The notes beneath the pieces are model-generated. The model was not told the DNA's origin. It saw only the letters and a list, made by a program, of their open reading frames with translations, and did not search any database. From the NCBI RefSeq assembly GCF_003312875.1, contig NZ_CP015163.1, positions 6,262,001-6,326,000 of the forward strand: a DNA stretch of 64,000 bases, read 5' to 3'. Shown here one piece after another: positions 8,548-17,064 of the stretch. A program made the translations under genes and the position numbers. The DNA comes from Amycolatopsis albispora. Its GTDB lineage: Bacteria; Actinomycetota; Actinomycetes; Mycobacteriales; Pseudonocardiaceae. How positions within the stretch are numbered: the first letter of the stretch is position 1; every line of letters begins with the position of its first letter.

Positions 8548-9000
8548 TCAGGAGTAGTGCGGCCACCACGGGTGTTCGACAGTCAGCGCGTCGCTTCGCA
8601 GTCGTTCCGCGATGACCGCGGGGCGCAGCTCGACTTGGTGGAGGTCCGCTTGGGTGAGCCACCGCAGTTCGTGTTCGCTGGACCGGGCGGCTTCGGGGCC
8701 AGCGAGAGTCACGTCGAACAGCAGGGCCAGTTCGTAGAGGGCAGGCCCGTTCGGTGAGGTGTGATCGCGCAGTTCCACGGTGGCACAGAAGTCGAGGTAG
8801 GCGAGGTCGACGTCGGTCTGTTCCCGCACGGAGCGCCGCAGGGCGTCCTCAACGGATTCACCTGGTTGTACTCGACCGCCGGGTAGCCGGAAGGCGCTGG
8901 CGTCCCGGTCTCGGACGAGCAGGAGACGCTCCTCGTGCCCGACGAGGCCGTATGCCCCGACAAGCGGACCGAGAGCTGGAGTGGTGGTGGAGGTCATCAT
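8548..9000 (-). CDS. Nudix-fold protein with degenerate Nudix box
   Basis: This 150-residue Nudix-like protein has GGRVQPGESVEDALRRSVRE in the Nudix position. Against the consensus G-x5-E-x7-REUxEExGU, the first catalytic-box Glu is Ser, one later Glu is Gln and the Gly is Asp. Metal binding may therefore be weakened. Nudix enzymes normally hydrolyse nucleoside diphosphate derivatives. Its start overlaps the stop of the upstream QueD-like gene by four bases (ATGA type), indicating translational coupling. Fold assignment is good; activity is doubtful. Confidence 0.82.
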   Translation of the reverse strand: MMTSTTTPALGPLVGAYGLVGHEERLLLVRDRDASAFRLPGGRVQPGESVEDALRRSVREQTDVDLAYLDFCATVELRDHTSPNGPALYELALLFDVTLAGPEAARSSEHELRWLTQADLHQVELRPAVIAERLRSDALTVEHPWWPHYS

Positions 9001-9554
9001 GGTGCTCTCACGATCGACGGACAGGACGATAACCGAGGTGACGCCTCAAAGAGGCCAACGTGGTGGTGCTCATCGCACAACCGGGGTTCGTAGACGGCAG
9101 TGTTCAACTGGGTCTCGCGGACCAGGACCCGCTCGACCCGCGCACCGTCGGCGCGTGCAAGTCCGATCAGCGTGCTCTCGGCGACTCGGCCCAGCAGTAC
9201 CGCCACTGCCTCCACCGTGGGCCACGGCAGCCCGTATCCGAATTCTTCGGCATGGTCGGCCGGTTGCTCGGCCCCGAAGCGGAACACCCGGTTGCCTTCG
9301 GCGACCAGCGGCGCGATCAGCCGATCGCGGACGCCGAGCATCGTGGCGTGGTCGAGGTGCTCGTCGATCCAGCGCCGTACCCCGACCTTCAGCGCGCCGA
9401 ACTCCACGACGGTCACCTCGGGGCTTAGCTCCGCGGCGCTCACTGTCACCGCGACCGACCAGGAGTGGCCGTGCAGGCTTACACATTTGCCGCCCAGGTG
9501 CGGTAAGCGATGCCCGGACGCGAACGAGTGCTCGATGGTGATCTTGTGCGACAT
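8997..9554 (-). CDS. 6-pyruvoyltetrahydropterin synthase / QueD-like enzyme
   Basis: This 185-residue protein has the QueD/PTPS signature: zinc ligands His15, His28 and His30 and catalytic Cys24, arranged C-x3-HGH. A later LDHATML corresponds to the conserved Asp-His segment. QueD turns 7,8-dihydroneopterin triphosphate into 6-carboxytetrahydropterin in preQ0 synthesis; relatives make other pterins. The C-terminal 50 residues exceed the usual length (about 120). It is the first gene of a coupled group with the Nudix and phosphatase genes. A second, more typical QueD is at 46549-47238. Confidence 0.85.
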   Translation of the reverse strand: MSHKITIEHSFASGHRLPHLGGKCVSLHGHSWSVAVTVSAAELSPEVTVVEFGALKVGVRRWIDEHLDHATMLGVRDRLIAPLVAEGNRVFRFGAEQPADHAEEFGYGLPWPTVEAVAVLLGRVAESTLIGLARADGARVERVLVRETQLNTAVYEPRLCDEHHHVGLFEASPRLSSCPSIVRAP

Positions 9555-9996
9555 CAGCGGGGCACCAGGCTCGACTGGTCAACCGGCGCGGGTGAGCGTG
9601 CTGGTTGCACCTCGCGCATATCCACTGCAACAAGCTCACTTTCCGTACCGAGAGGAGTGGCCGAGACCGGTATGGCCTGCGATGGGCGGTCGGAGGTCGC
9701 CCACCGCAGGCCGAATCCCAGTCAACGACGCCGCCCTTGCCGATCACCAGAGCGGCCGTGCGGCGAGAACGAGGCGTCAACGGGGCGGCCCAGGCGCTGA
9801 CCAGGGCGCTAGTGGTCTGCTGGAGCGAGGGGCTTCACCCAGATGGGCGGGCAACTGCGTTTGGCGGTCAGCCGGATCGTCAGCCGTGGTCGAGAACGGA
9901 GCGGCCATGAGGCAGCGATGAGGCGACACCTTCCCTACGCTGCGAAAACCGGCGAGTACTGTGCGCTATGGAGGGTCTGGCAGGAGGGACGACGCG
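9555..9996. other. Divergent intergenic region with a tandem repeat
   Basis: This region separates the leftward QueD-like operon from the rightward XRE gene. No convincing gene was seen. It holds the 11-bp period repeat at 9907-9928, and the XRE ribosome binding site (GGAGG at 9983). Confidence 0.5.
9907..9928 (+). promoter_or_regulatory. Tandem ATGAGGCRGCR repeat upstream of an XRE gene
   Basis: Two copies of an 11-bp unit (ATGAGGCAGCG, ATGAGGCGACA) sit about 70-90 bases before the XRE start. Nearly the same pair occurs at 49126-49147 before a second XRE-TPR gene. I infer a shared regulator-binding site. Confidence 0.55.
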
Positions 9997-11265
9997 ATGG
10001 CAGCACGGCCTCTCACCCCGCTCGCAGCTGCCCGCGAGGCCGCTGGTTATACCCAGGAGTCCCTCGCCGTCACCCTGAAGGTCGAACGGACCACCATCGG
10101 ACGTTGGGAACGTGGGGTCCAGTCACCTCAGCCTTGGCAGCGGCGCGGCCTCGCCACCGCCCTGCAGATCTCGCTCGACGTACTCGACGACCTGCTACGA
10201 CGTAGCCTTCGGCAACCTGCTGCCGACATCACCACGGTCCTGATCTCACCTTCGTCGAGCCTGGTGACGCTCCCTGCCGAGCGGACCGTTCACGAGGACG
10301 CACCGGCACCCGATGCCGACGTCATCCACGCCGCCATCCCGCGCCTGCGCCGCGCGCTTGACCGACTGGACCTGCCCGACGACGGACCAACCAGGTCTCC
10401 GGACGACCTGCACGGCGAGATCATCCGCGCCAGCGACGACCGGCTGCAGTCCCGCTACGGCAACCTCGCCCGCCGCCTGCCCGACCTCATCGCCGAACTC
10501 GCCCGTGCCGGTCAACTGGGCGACGCTGCAGGCCAGCGCCACGCCGCCGCCCTGCTGACCTTGGCGTTGCGGGCTGCTGACGGCGTGGCGTTCAAGTTCG
10601 GCTACCTGGATCTGTCAGCCCGGCTGATCGACCTGATGCGCTCGGCCGCCCAGATCGCCGAGGACCCGCTGCTGCTGGCCGCCGTTGCATACGTGCGAAC
10701 CGAAACCTTCTTCGCCACCGGCGACCTGGATACCGCCGCCCGCGCTCTCGAACTCGCCGCTGACCACGTGCCCGATCTCGGCACGACCTCCTCCTTGGCC
10801 GCGTTCGGTGCCCTGCACATGCGCGCGGCAGTCGTGGCTGGTCGGGCGGGCAAGGCCGACCTCGCCGCCGACCACCTGCGTGAGGCTCGCCGCGCCGCGG
10901 GCAGTGTGCCCGAGGGCATCTACGTGGGCACCGCGTTCGGCCCGGCCTCGCTGCGCATCCACGAACTCGCGGTCGCGGTCGAACTTCGAGATCCATTGGG
11001 TATCGAACGCGCGGCGTCCTGGCGCCCGCCCGACGAACTTCCCGCCGAGCGTCGTTCCCACTACTTCATCGATCTGGCCCGCGCCCAGCTCACCCTCGGT
11101 CGCCACGAAGACGCTCACCTGTGCCTTCAGGCGGCCCGCCAGGCCGCGCCCGAGCACACCCGCACCCACCCGCAGGTCCGCCAGTCCCTCTCGTCCCTCC
11201 TGCGCACCCACAGCGCGCCCAGCGCCGGCTTGCTCGACCTCGCCGCTTGGGCCCGTGCTCGCTGA
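9997..11265 (+). CDS. XRE-family regulator with TPR-like C-terminus
   Basis: This is a 422-residue protein started at the ATG with GGAGG nine bases upstream. Residues 8-60 form an XRE helix-turn-helix (REAAGYTQESLAVTL, then TTIGRWERG). The remaining 350 residues are helical, alanine-rich and TPR-like, as in many actinomycete XRE regulators that sense small ligands or partner proteins. It is divergent from the QueD-like operon, which it may control. A related pair lies at 49278 and 51058. Confidence 0.85.
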   Translation: MAARPLTPLAAAREAAGYTQESLAVTLKVERTTIGRWERGVQSPQPWQRRGLATALQISLDVLDDLLRRSLRQPAADITTVLISPSSSLVTLPAERTVHEDAPAPDADVIHAAIPRLRRALDRLDLPDDGPTRSPDDLHGEIIRASDDRLQSRYGNLARRLPDLIAELARAGQLGDAAGQRHAAALLTLALRAADGVAFKFGYLDLSARLIDLMRSAAQIAEDPLLLAAVAYVRTETFFATGDLDTAARALELAADHVPDLGTTSSLAAFGALHMRAAVVAGRAGKADLAADHLREARRAAGSVPEGIYVGTAFGPASLRIHELAVAVELRDPLGIERAASWRPPDELPAERRSHYFIDLARAQLTLGRHEDAHLCLQAARQAAPEHTRTHPQVRQSLSSLLRTHSAPSAGLLDLAAWARAR

Positions 11266-11283
11266 TCCGCCTGCCACAGCCGC

Positions 11284-11928
11284 TCAGCGCGGGGATAGCA
11301 GATCCGGCAGGTCGTGAAGGGAGTCGATCACCCAATCCGCGTCGCGACGGACCAACGGGTCGTCAGCCCACAGATAGCCCCACGGGCCCCGCCGGATCAG
11401 TGCCGTGCGGAACCCAGCTGCCTTCGCGGCAACTACGTCGTTGTCCCGGTGGTCACCCACGTATACCGTCTCGCCCGGTTCGTCGGGCACCATCTCCGCC
11501 ACGCGGGCGAAGAACTCGGGCGACGGCTTGGCGACACCCCATTCGCCCGAGGTCGCGATCCGGTCCACCGGCAGCTCCAGTGCACGCAACAGCTCGGCTG
11601 CGCGAGCGGTCTGGTTCCCGGCCACCCCGACCCACAAGCCGCGTTCTCGCAGCGCGACCAGGCCGGGCCGCACATCGCTGTAAAGGTCGCTGTCCTCGAT
11701 GTGCTCACCCTGGCCGGCCTCCTCGCGCAGCCGTCGTTCCCGTGCAAGGTCGAAGCCCGGCTTGAAGTACTGGAACGTCTCGGCATTGTCCCGGCCAGCG
11801 GCGGTGACCGCGCCCAGCACTGTCGAGAAGGTATGGCGCGAGACGCCGATCCAGTCGGCCCACGCACCCCACTCCCGCGAGTCGTCCAGCAACGTCTCGC
11901 CCACGTCGAACACAACCGCGGTCACCAT
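11284..11928 (-). CDS. HAD-family hydrolase
   Basis: This 214-residue haloacid-dehalogenase-type phosphatase has motif I DVGETLLD at residues 8-15, where the first Asp is the nucleophile. Motif II is around VAGNQ and motif IV is GDHRDNDV near residue 157. Members dephosphorylate small metabolites. The gene converges with the XRE gene, 18 bases apart, and has no evident operon partner. Substrate unknown. Confidence 0.88.
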   Translation of the reverse strand: MVTAVVFDVGETLLDDSREWGAWADWIGVSRHTFSTVLGAVTAAGRDNAETFQYFKPGFDLARERRLREEAGQGEHIEDSDLYSDVRPGLVALRERGLWVGVAGNQTARAAELLRALELPVDRIATSGEWGVAKPSPEFFARVAEMVPDEPGETVYVGDHRDNDVVAAKAAGFRTALIRRGPWGYLWADDPLVRRDADWVIDSLHDLPDLLSPR

Positions 11929-12236
11929 GCTCCTACTCCTACGTCACGTGCAGACACCGCGCGACAGCGAGGGCCCTTCGGCCGCCCAACTCACTGACAT
12001 CCGTGTCCGCGGCGACCGCCGGTTTGTCCGCTTCCCGGTTGACCACGTCGACGCAGCCCGAACAGCGAGCAGGCCGAGCCTCGACCTAACGGCGATTGGT
12101 GTGAGAGAGCGCGTCAGTTGGCCAGTCCGGTGCTCAGCTGTCGGCCAGGACTCGATCACTTGTGGCGACCGTAGCCGTGAGCGCGCTTCGCGGCTACTTA
12201 ACGTGATGCTCATGGTCGGGTTCGGCCAAGAAGCGA
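11929..12236. other. Intergenic stretch, one hairpin, no gene
   Basis: This lies upstream of the HAD gene and downstream of the endonuclease-NTPase gene, both leftward. No gene was seen. The hairpin at 12171-12197 probably ends transcription of the endonuclease-NTPase gene. Confidence 0.5.
12171..12197 (-). terminator. Stem-loop 40 bases past the endonuclease-NTPase gene
   Basis: GTAGCCG at 12171-12177 pairs perfectly with CGGCTAC at 12191-12197 and can extend to ten pairs with one wobble. The T-tract is absent, which is common for actinomycete terminators. Confidence 0.5.
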
Positions 12237-14960
12237 TCAGTCTTGTCGGTCAGTCGTGCGTAGCTGTGTAGAGATTCCGCACGCTCTGGCCCATGCACGA
12301 ATAAACTTTCCAGCCGAAAGCATCGTCGATTCTGCCCATTCGGCGCCGAGTGCGTCCCTGTGTGCAATGCCAAGCGATAGTGGAGAAAGGCCGGGATTTG
12401 ACTCCAGCGCAGCAAACGCCTCGCGCATGCCCCGCTGCCGTTCTACGATCTCGCGGAGTCGTCCCGGCTCCACCGCGCCGTGCGAAAACACGCTGTTGCC
12501 CGACAGAACGATACGCTCGCCCTCATCGGTATCCACCAAGCCGAGTGCGGTTAGGTCGCGGACTGCGGTCGCAAATCCGTTCTTGGAAGGGCGGGTGTGC
12601 CCGGCTGGATCAGAGAGATGCAGCAGGAGCTGCAGGGCGGGCCCAGGGTTTGCGCCAGGGAAAGGGCTCCGCACCCGGACAGGTACTGCTCCGCTCAAGA
12701 GTCGACCAAGGGGTTCGCTATCGCTTTCCGTCATCCTTGTCATGCCGTTTGCTAGAAGCCGCACTAGACCGGCATATTCCATCCATTGACAGAAAGAGCG
12801 AGCATATGTAACCCAACTATCACTTTTCGCCGCCACGGCCCTGAATTCGGCAGCAAGAACAGCTGCAAACTGTGGAATTGAGACGATGTCCTCGCGGGTG
12901 AGCATATCGGCAGCAAGCTTGTACATCTTATGTCTACGCAGTGCCTGAGAAACGCGCGCCCTAATAGCTTCTTCCCTATCGGGGGAATCGAGCAGGTCCG
13001 GCTCAAGCGTGACGCGGTTCGACTCTGCACTCAGCACGCCGAATTGCCGAAGCTCACGAGAGTAGTTAAAGACAACTGTTGCTGTCGTATCCAACCTCGC
13101 AGCTGCATCTGGGACTGAAACGCTACCACCTTCGGCAACAACCACGCGCAACAGGCGGCCGGCCCCGAGAGGGGCGTAGCGGACGACGTATGAGTCCTCG
13201 ATCGCCACGCTGCCGTTATTAAGATAGTCACGGAAGGTATCCCAGTAGACGTCGATAGTATGACCGACCTGCACTACCAAACGTTGATGAAGCAGGCTAT
13301 CCAGAACGGCGCCAGTGGCCACATCGTAGTCAAGATCGGATATCGCGACTGGTGCCGCCTGAGCAACGGTTCGGAGAACGGCTTGCTCACTTGGGCTCAA
13401 CCGGGCAAGGTCACTTTCGAACAGGCCGCGGGCGTTCAGTGCCTGCTTAGCGAGATCGTCTTGCGTGACGCCGCGATCAACCTCGGCGAGTATATGGGCG
13501 CCGAACTTCTTGAAGAGCCACGGGAGGCCCTGTGAATTGTACTCGCGAAGCCTTTGTCGCAGATCGCGATTGAGCTTACTGCCGAGCGACTTCTCAAGTC
13601 GTCGCAGAAGGGCCTCGACCTCGCGTGGCCCGAACGGTTCAAGGATGGAAACTAGGGATGCGTCACGTATATCATTTCGCAGCCCAAATGGGTACCCCTC
13701 GGTCCATGCAACCACGTCAGTCTTCCAGGAAAAGCTGATCGTCAACGGCGCATTTATTTCGCGGATCAGAAATGCGAGATCGCGGAACTCTCGGGTAAGA
13801 TCCGAGTCTCGAAAAACATTCTCAAATTGATCAAAAGCGAGAAAGATTGGCCGGGCGGGAGATGTCCAGGTGGCACGCTTGAGAGTCTCCACGATGCTCT
13901 GCAGACTGCTGAACGCAGCCTGGGGCGGCAACTCAAGAACCTTTCTCTCGACCGCCTTCCGAATAATGCGTTCCATTGCGGCGGGAACGAATTCGGATCG
14001 CTCCGCCGTTCTTGAGTCGATAACGATGCCGACGCCGCCTGCCTTCTCGATCCCCTTCTGCAGATGCAGAACTAGCGAACTCTTACCCCAGCCGGATTTG
14101 GCATTAATTACTATTGAACCAGCCGTGTCGCGATCCCTGAGCTTTTCAAGTAGCGACTGCGCGAGGATTTTCCGGCCGATGAAGAATTCGGGTGCCGCTG
14201 GAAGTTGGTACTCGAAATCAGACGTGCTGCCCTGGACCTCGACAATTTTGGGCAAGGATGGGACGCGAATCGGCACCGCTCCCGCTTCATGGCCTGCGCG
14301 AACAACCGGAAGGCCCTTTGATAGATGTCGCTCGATTAGGCGAACAACAGGAGCCGGAACATCTTGCGTCCGCGTCCATGTCACCCACCTGGACGCTCGG
14401 CGAGTTTGAGAGTCAAGTTCACAGGCGGCCAGGACGACGCCATGCTCGGTAACGATGACGGTCGGGTCTGATCGAATCTCTGGCCCTTCGTCCCAACTTG
14501 GCAGAACATTTGCCGCCTGCAGTAGTTGGCAAATCTCATAAGAGCCGAGGTATCGAAAGCCGGGCAACTTTGCTTGAGCTGCGTCGGCTTTCTCCTTCGC
14601 TTCGGGAGTCAAACGAGGGAGCGCAATGAAGAGTCCGTGAATCCGGTCATCATCGGCTCGGGCTAGAGCGAACTTCCCTAGAAAGGATGTCAACAAGGGG
14701 ACCCGCACATTGGAGCTGTAGGCTTTGCACTCACAAATCAGCTGCTCGTTGGTAACGGTGTGACGGGCCTGGACGTCCAGCTCGATACCTTCGCTGGTGA
14801 AGTTTAGATTTTCAGGGTGGGGATCGCCGTATCCCTGCGTCGCAAGAAGCTTTGCGATAAACATCTCGAAGAGGTGACCGCGCCTGTTAGATATCTCGCT
14901 CGTCGATGAGCCCTCCGCGAGAACAACGACGGCGGCCGTGTCAACGGTGATCTGATCCAC
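12237..14960 (-). CDS. Restriction-endonuclease-like domain fused to STAND-type NTPase
   Basis: I start this 907-residue protein at the GTG at 14960; the open frame beyond it is low-quality and no ribosome binding site is visible. Residues 30-140 form an Mrr-like endonuclease domain: Glu32 in helix 1, Asp62 (IELDV) and E77-C-K79, a complete D-ExK site. A P-loop, AKSGWGKSS, is near residue 288 and an FLAFDQFE Walker B near 375. About 450 helical residues follow with no repeat I recognise. Codon usage and GC content are clearly lower than in the neighbours, pointing to transfer. Nuclease plus STAND NTPase is the plan of several anti-phage proteins (Avs-like); a defence role is inferred. Confidence 0.78.
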   Translation of the reverse strand: MDQITVDTAAVVVLAEGSSTSEISNRRGHLFEMFIAKLLATQGYGDPHPENLNFTSEGIELDVQARHTVTNEQLICECKAYSSNVRVPLLTSFLGKFALARADDDRIHGLFIALPRLTPEAKEKADAAQAKLPGFRYLGSYEICQLLQAANVLPSWDEGPEIRSDPTVIVTEHGVVLAACELDSQTRRASRWVTWTRTQDVPAPVVRLIERHLSKGLPVVRAGHEAGAVPIRVPSLPKIVEVQGSTSDFEYQLPAAPEFFIGRKILAQSLLEKLRDRDTAGSIVINAKSGWGKSSLVLHLQKGIEKAGGVGIVIDSRTAERSEFVPAAMERIIRKAVERKVLELPPQAAFSSLQSIVETLKRATWTSPARPIFLAFDQFENVFRDSDLTREFRDLAFLIREINAPLTISFSWKTDVVAWTEGYPFGLRNDIRDASLVSILEPFGPREVEALLRRLEKSLGSKLNRDLRQRLREYNSQGLPWLFKKFGAHILAEVDRGVTQDDLAKQALNARGLFESDLARLSPSEQAVLRTVAQAAPVAISDLDYDVATGAVLDSLLHQRLVVQVGHTIDVYWDTFRDYLNNGSVAIEDSYVVRYAPLGAGRLLRVVVAEGGSVSVPDAAARLDTTATVVFNYSRELRQFGVLSAESNRVTLEPDLLDSPDREEAIRARVSQALRRHKMYKLAADMLTREDIVSIPQFAAVLAAEFRAVAAKSDSWVTYARSFCQWMEYAGLVRLLANGMTRMTESDSEPLGRLLSGAVPVRVRSPFPGANPGPALQLLLHLSDPAGHTRPSKNGFATAVRDLTALGLVDTDEGERIVLSGNSVFSHGAVEPGRLREIVERQRGMREAFAALESNPGLSPLSLGIAHRDALGAEWAESTMLSAGKFIRAWARACGISTQLRTTDRQD

Positions 14961-15120
14961 GGATGCAGGGTACGCGCTGGTGCTGTCAGCTGGGAGTTCA
15001 CGTGTTTGGCTCCCGCGCGGACGTTGCAGCCCGGAGCACCCAGCCCGGCTTGAGCTCCGACTGGCCAACAGCCGCGCTCAATTGGGCCAACTGAAGCGCC
15101 GGTCACAGCTGAGGCCAGCG

Positions 15121-15783
15121 TTAGGTCACCCTGGTCAGGTCGCCGTAGGTGAGGACGAACCTGCTGTGGGTCTTGTCGATGGCGGAGCCGGCCAGTTCGC
15201 TGTCCGGAGTACCAGCCGGATAGACGATGAGCGATGGCGTGTGCCGGTTCCGTTCGGGCGCCCAGGATCGGATCTCCTCGCAGAGGTACTCGGTTACCTC
15301 GGCGGCGGCCGGGCCATGACCGATCGCGCCCAGTTCCCAGCACACCTCGTCGCCGGATTCCAGTCGCCGGGCAGTGAGGTAGACCAGCGTGTCGCCGTCG
15401 ACCAGCGCCATGCGCCACCATCCCCTTACGGGGTCGCACACCTCGGGTGGGACGTCGGCGTGAACCTTGATCCGGCACACGCGAGGGTCGGTCACGGTCA
15501 GGCGGAGCCAGAGCCCGTCATGCGACTCGTTCCTGCCGAGCGTCGTTCCGGACCAGGCGGTGACACGCGGCTGGTCGAGCACCCCACGCAGCGCATCGAG
15601 GTCCACGGCCTGATCGCGGTCCCAGTGGAGCGTGACCAGTTCGTCGGTGGTGATCGCGCCGCTGAGTTCGCCCTCGTCGTCGCCGACCAGGTACACGAAG
15701 CCGCACAGGTGGAGCGAATCGGACACCAGACGGCCATCGGTGTAGGTGAAGGCGACGCTGCGTCCCTGGCCGCGCCACCGCAG
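15121..15783 (-). pseudogene. Protein-L-isoaspartate-methyltransferase-like gene, 3' half
   Basis: These 220 codons, from LRWRGQGRSVAFTYTDGRLV to the stop, are the C-terminal half of the long (about 400-residue) actinobacterial PCMT-like methyltransferase seen in FxLD-type lanthipeptide systems. Conserved pieces include HLCGFVYLVG, VTAWSGTTLG and AGTPDSELAG. The SAM-binding half is missing here and lies at 38552-39126. Joining the two halves at the shared CTGCG restores one open frame of about 410 codons. The frame stays open to 15897, so a stray start inside the island could express this half, but I regard it as dead. Confidence 0.88.
15779..15783. repeat. Target-site duplication, left copy (CGCAG)
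   Basis: CGCAG (CTGCG on the coding strand of the split gene) is found here and at 38552-38556, directly outside each island end. A sixth base differs. Confidence 0.75.
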
Positions 15784-15834
15784 TTCCCTATTGAAGGTGG
15801 GTGTTGATCCACTTCGGGAGGGATGGTGGCGTGG
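15784..15834 (+). repeat. Left terminal inverted repeat of the stress island
   Basis: It begins TTCCCT and matches the reverse complement of the right end: 18 of the first 27 positions, including all of TTCCCT and a GTGTTGA-x-CC block. A further GGTGGCGT match follows after a one-base gap. Confidence 0.75.
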
Positions 15835-16140
15835 CGGGTTGGCGTGTTCTGGGTGTCGCGGGATGCGGTGCAGCTGCCACAGGAGATTAGCGAGCACCTG
15901 CGGCGCACGGTCACGATGGGCGGCGCGGGCAGCGGCGTGCGGTTCGACCGTGGCGAGTTCGTCATGCGAGTCGTCCAGCGGGACCGCGCCGACGAGCCGG
16001 CGGCGGTGTACCGGGCACGGGTGGTGTTCGAGGTGTTCCGCGAAGCCACGACCGGCGGCGTGGTCGACAAGGTGTGCGAGGCATTGCCGGCCGATGTGCG
16101 GGAGTTGGTCGATGCGGGCAGCATCGGGCCGCTGAACTGA
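15823..16140 (+). CDS. DUF2267-like protein
   Basis: This is up to 105 residues; the exact start is unclear because the ATG at 15823 and nearby GTGs lie in or beside the terminal repeat. The C-terminal half (RGEFVMRVVQRD, then ARVVFEVFREATTGGVVDKV and LPADVRELVDAG) fits the DUF2267 domain, which is often found beside Hsp20 genes in actinomycetes. The biochemical role is unknown. As the outermost gene of the island it runs inward, away from the split methyltransferase. Confidence 0.65.
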   Translation: MVAWRVGVFWVSRDAVQLPQEISEHLRRTVTMGGAGSGVRFDRGEFVMRVVQRDRADEPAAVYRARVVFEVFREATTGGVVDKVCEALPADVRELVDAGSIGPLN

Positions 16141-16219
16141 GCCGGAGGACCCAGCTCAGCGGCCGGTGTGCCCGCTGTTGCCTGGGAACGCTGTCGGCAC
16201 GCGCTGCCTCCTGCGGGTG

Positions 16220-16591
16220 CTATCGGGGTGTCTGCTGGTGGAAGGTCAGCTTCCAGCCGTCGGTGCGGCGCACGTAGACGCTGCTCGTCAGGGCGGTGTA
16301 GGTGGGTGCGTCGTCTCGGTGGGCGGTCGCTTCGTAGGTCACGATCGCGGTGTCGTTGGTGGGGTGGAGCACTTGTGGGTCGCGCAGCTGGTAGGCGGAC
16401 CAGGGTGGGCCGGACAGCGAGTCCAGGATCGCCGTCCGGTTGTCTAGCACGAGGCCACCGGGTAGGAGCATGACCGCGGTGTGGTCGAGGATGTGCTCGT
16501 AGAACCGTCGCGCCGTCTCTGGGGTGGACGACAGGGCCTGCCAGCCCTGTTCTTCGAGGTCGATCACCTCGTCGCCGGTGGTCGAGATCAT
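16220..16591 (-). CDS. SnoaL/DUF4440-like NTF2-fold protein
   Basis: This 123-residue protein has the NTF2-like cone-fold pattern: ARRFYEHILDHTAVMLLPGG, then SSVYVRRTDGWKLTFHQQTP at the end. Stand-alone proteins of this type act as small-molecule isomerases or binding proteins; no function can be assigned. Its ATG overlaps the thioredoxin stop (ATGA), so it is coupled to the redox genes and is the last gene of that operon. Confidence 0.78.
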   Translation of the reverse strand: MISTTGDEVIDLEEQGWQALSSTPETARRFYEHILDHTAVMLLPGGLVLDNRTAILDSLSGPPWSAYQLRDPQVLHPTNDTAIVTYEATAHRDDAPTYTALTSSVYVRRTDGWKLTFHQQTPR

Positions 16592-17064
16592 TTTGGTCCT
16601 CCTGTCCCGGCGATGGCCCCCTGTTGAGTGAGCCAGTTCTGGAGGGCGTGCGCGGGTTGAGCGCCGACCATCCGGCCGCGTTCGGTGCCGTTGCTCATCA
16701 GGATGAGGGTGGGGATACCGCGGACCTGGAGTCGCTGGGCGGTGCGGGGCGCGTGGTCGGCGTTGACCTTGACGACTTTGAGCCGTCCGGCCTGGTCGCG
16801 GGCGAGTTGATCGATGACCGGGGCCATCGTGCGGCAGGGGCCGCACCAGGGCGCCCAGATGTCCACGAGGACGGGCAGTGTGCCGTGCTGGACGGCGGGT
16901 TCGAAGTTGGTGTCGTCGGCGTCGACCAGCCAGGGCAGGTCGGTCTTGCACGCCCCGCAGCGGGGATGGCCGGCTGCCGCAACCGGAGTCCGGTTGCGGC
17001 GCCCGCACCGAGGGCACGGTGTGATCGCCCCGGTTACAGCAGTCCGTGTCGTGTCAGTGCCCAT
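16588..17064 (-). CDS. Thioredoxin 2 (TrxC type) with N-terminal zinc ribbon
   Basis: This is a 158-residue cytoplasmic disulfide reductase. Residues 17-39 form a C-x2-C ... C-x2-C zinc ribbon as in TrxC. The active site is W-CGPC at 74-77 and the cis-proline region RGIPTLILMSNG is near 123. TrxC proteins reduce protein disulfides, especially under oxidative stress. It overlaps the glutaredoxin-like gene upstream by 31 bases and the SnoaL-like gene downstream by four, so it is one coupled redox operon with the peroxiredoxin. Confidence 0.92.
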   Translation of the reverse strand: MGTDTTRTAVTGAITPCPRCGRRNRTPVAAAGHPRCGACKTDLPWLVDADDTNFEPAVQHGTLPVLVDIWAPWCGPCRTMAPVIDQLARDQAGRLKVVKVNADHAPRTAQRLQVRGIPTLILMSNGTERGRMVGAQPAHALQNWLTQQGAIAGTGGPK

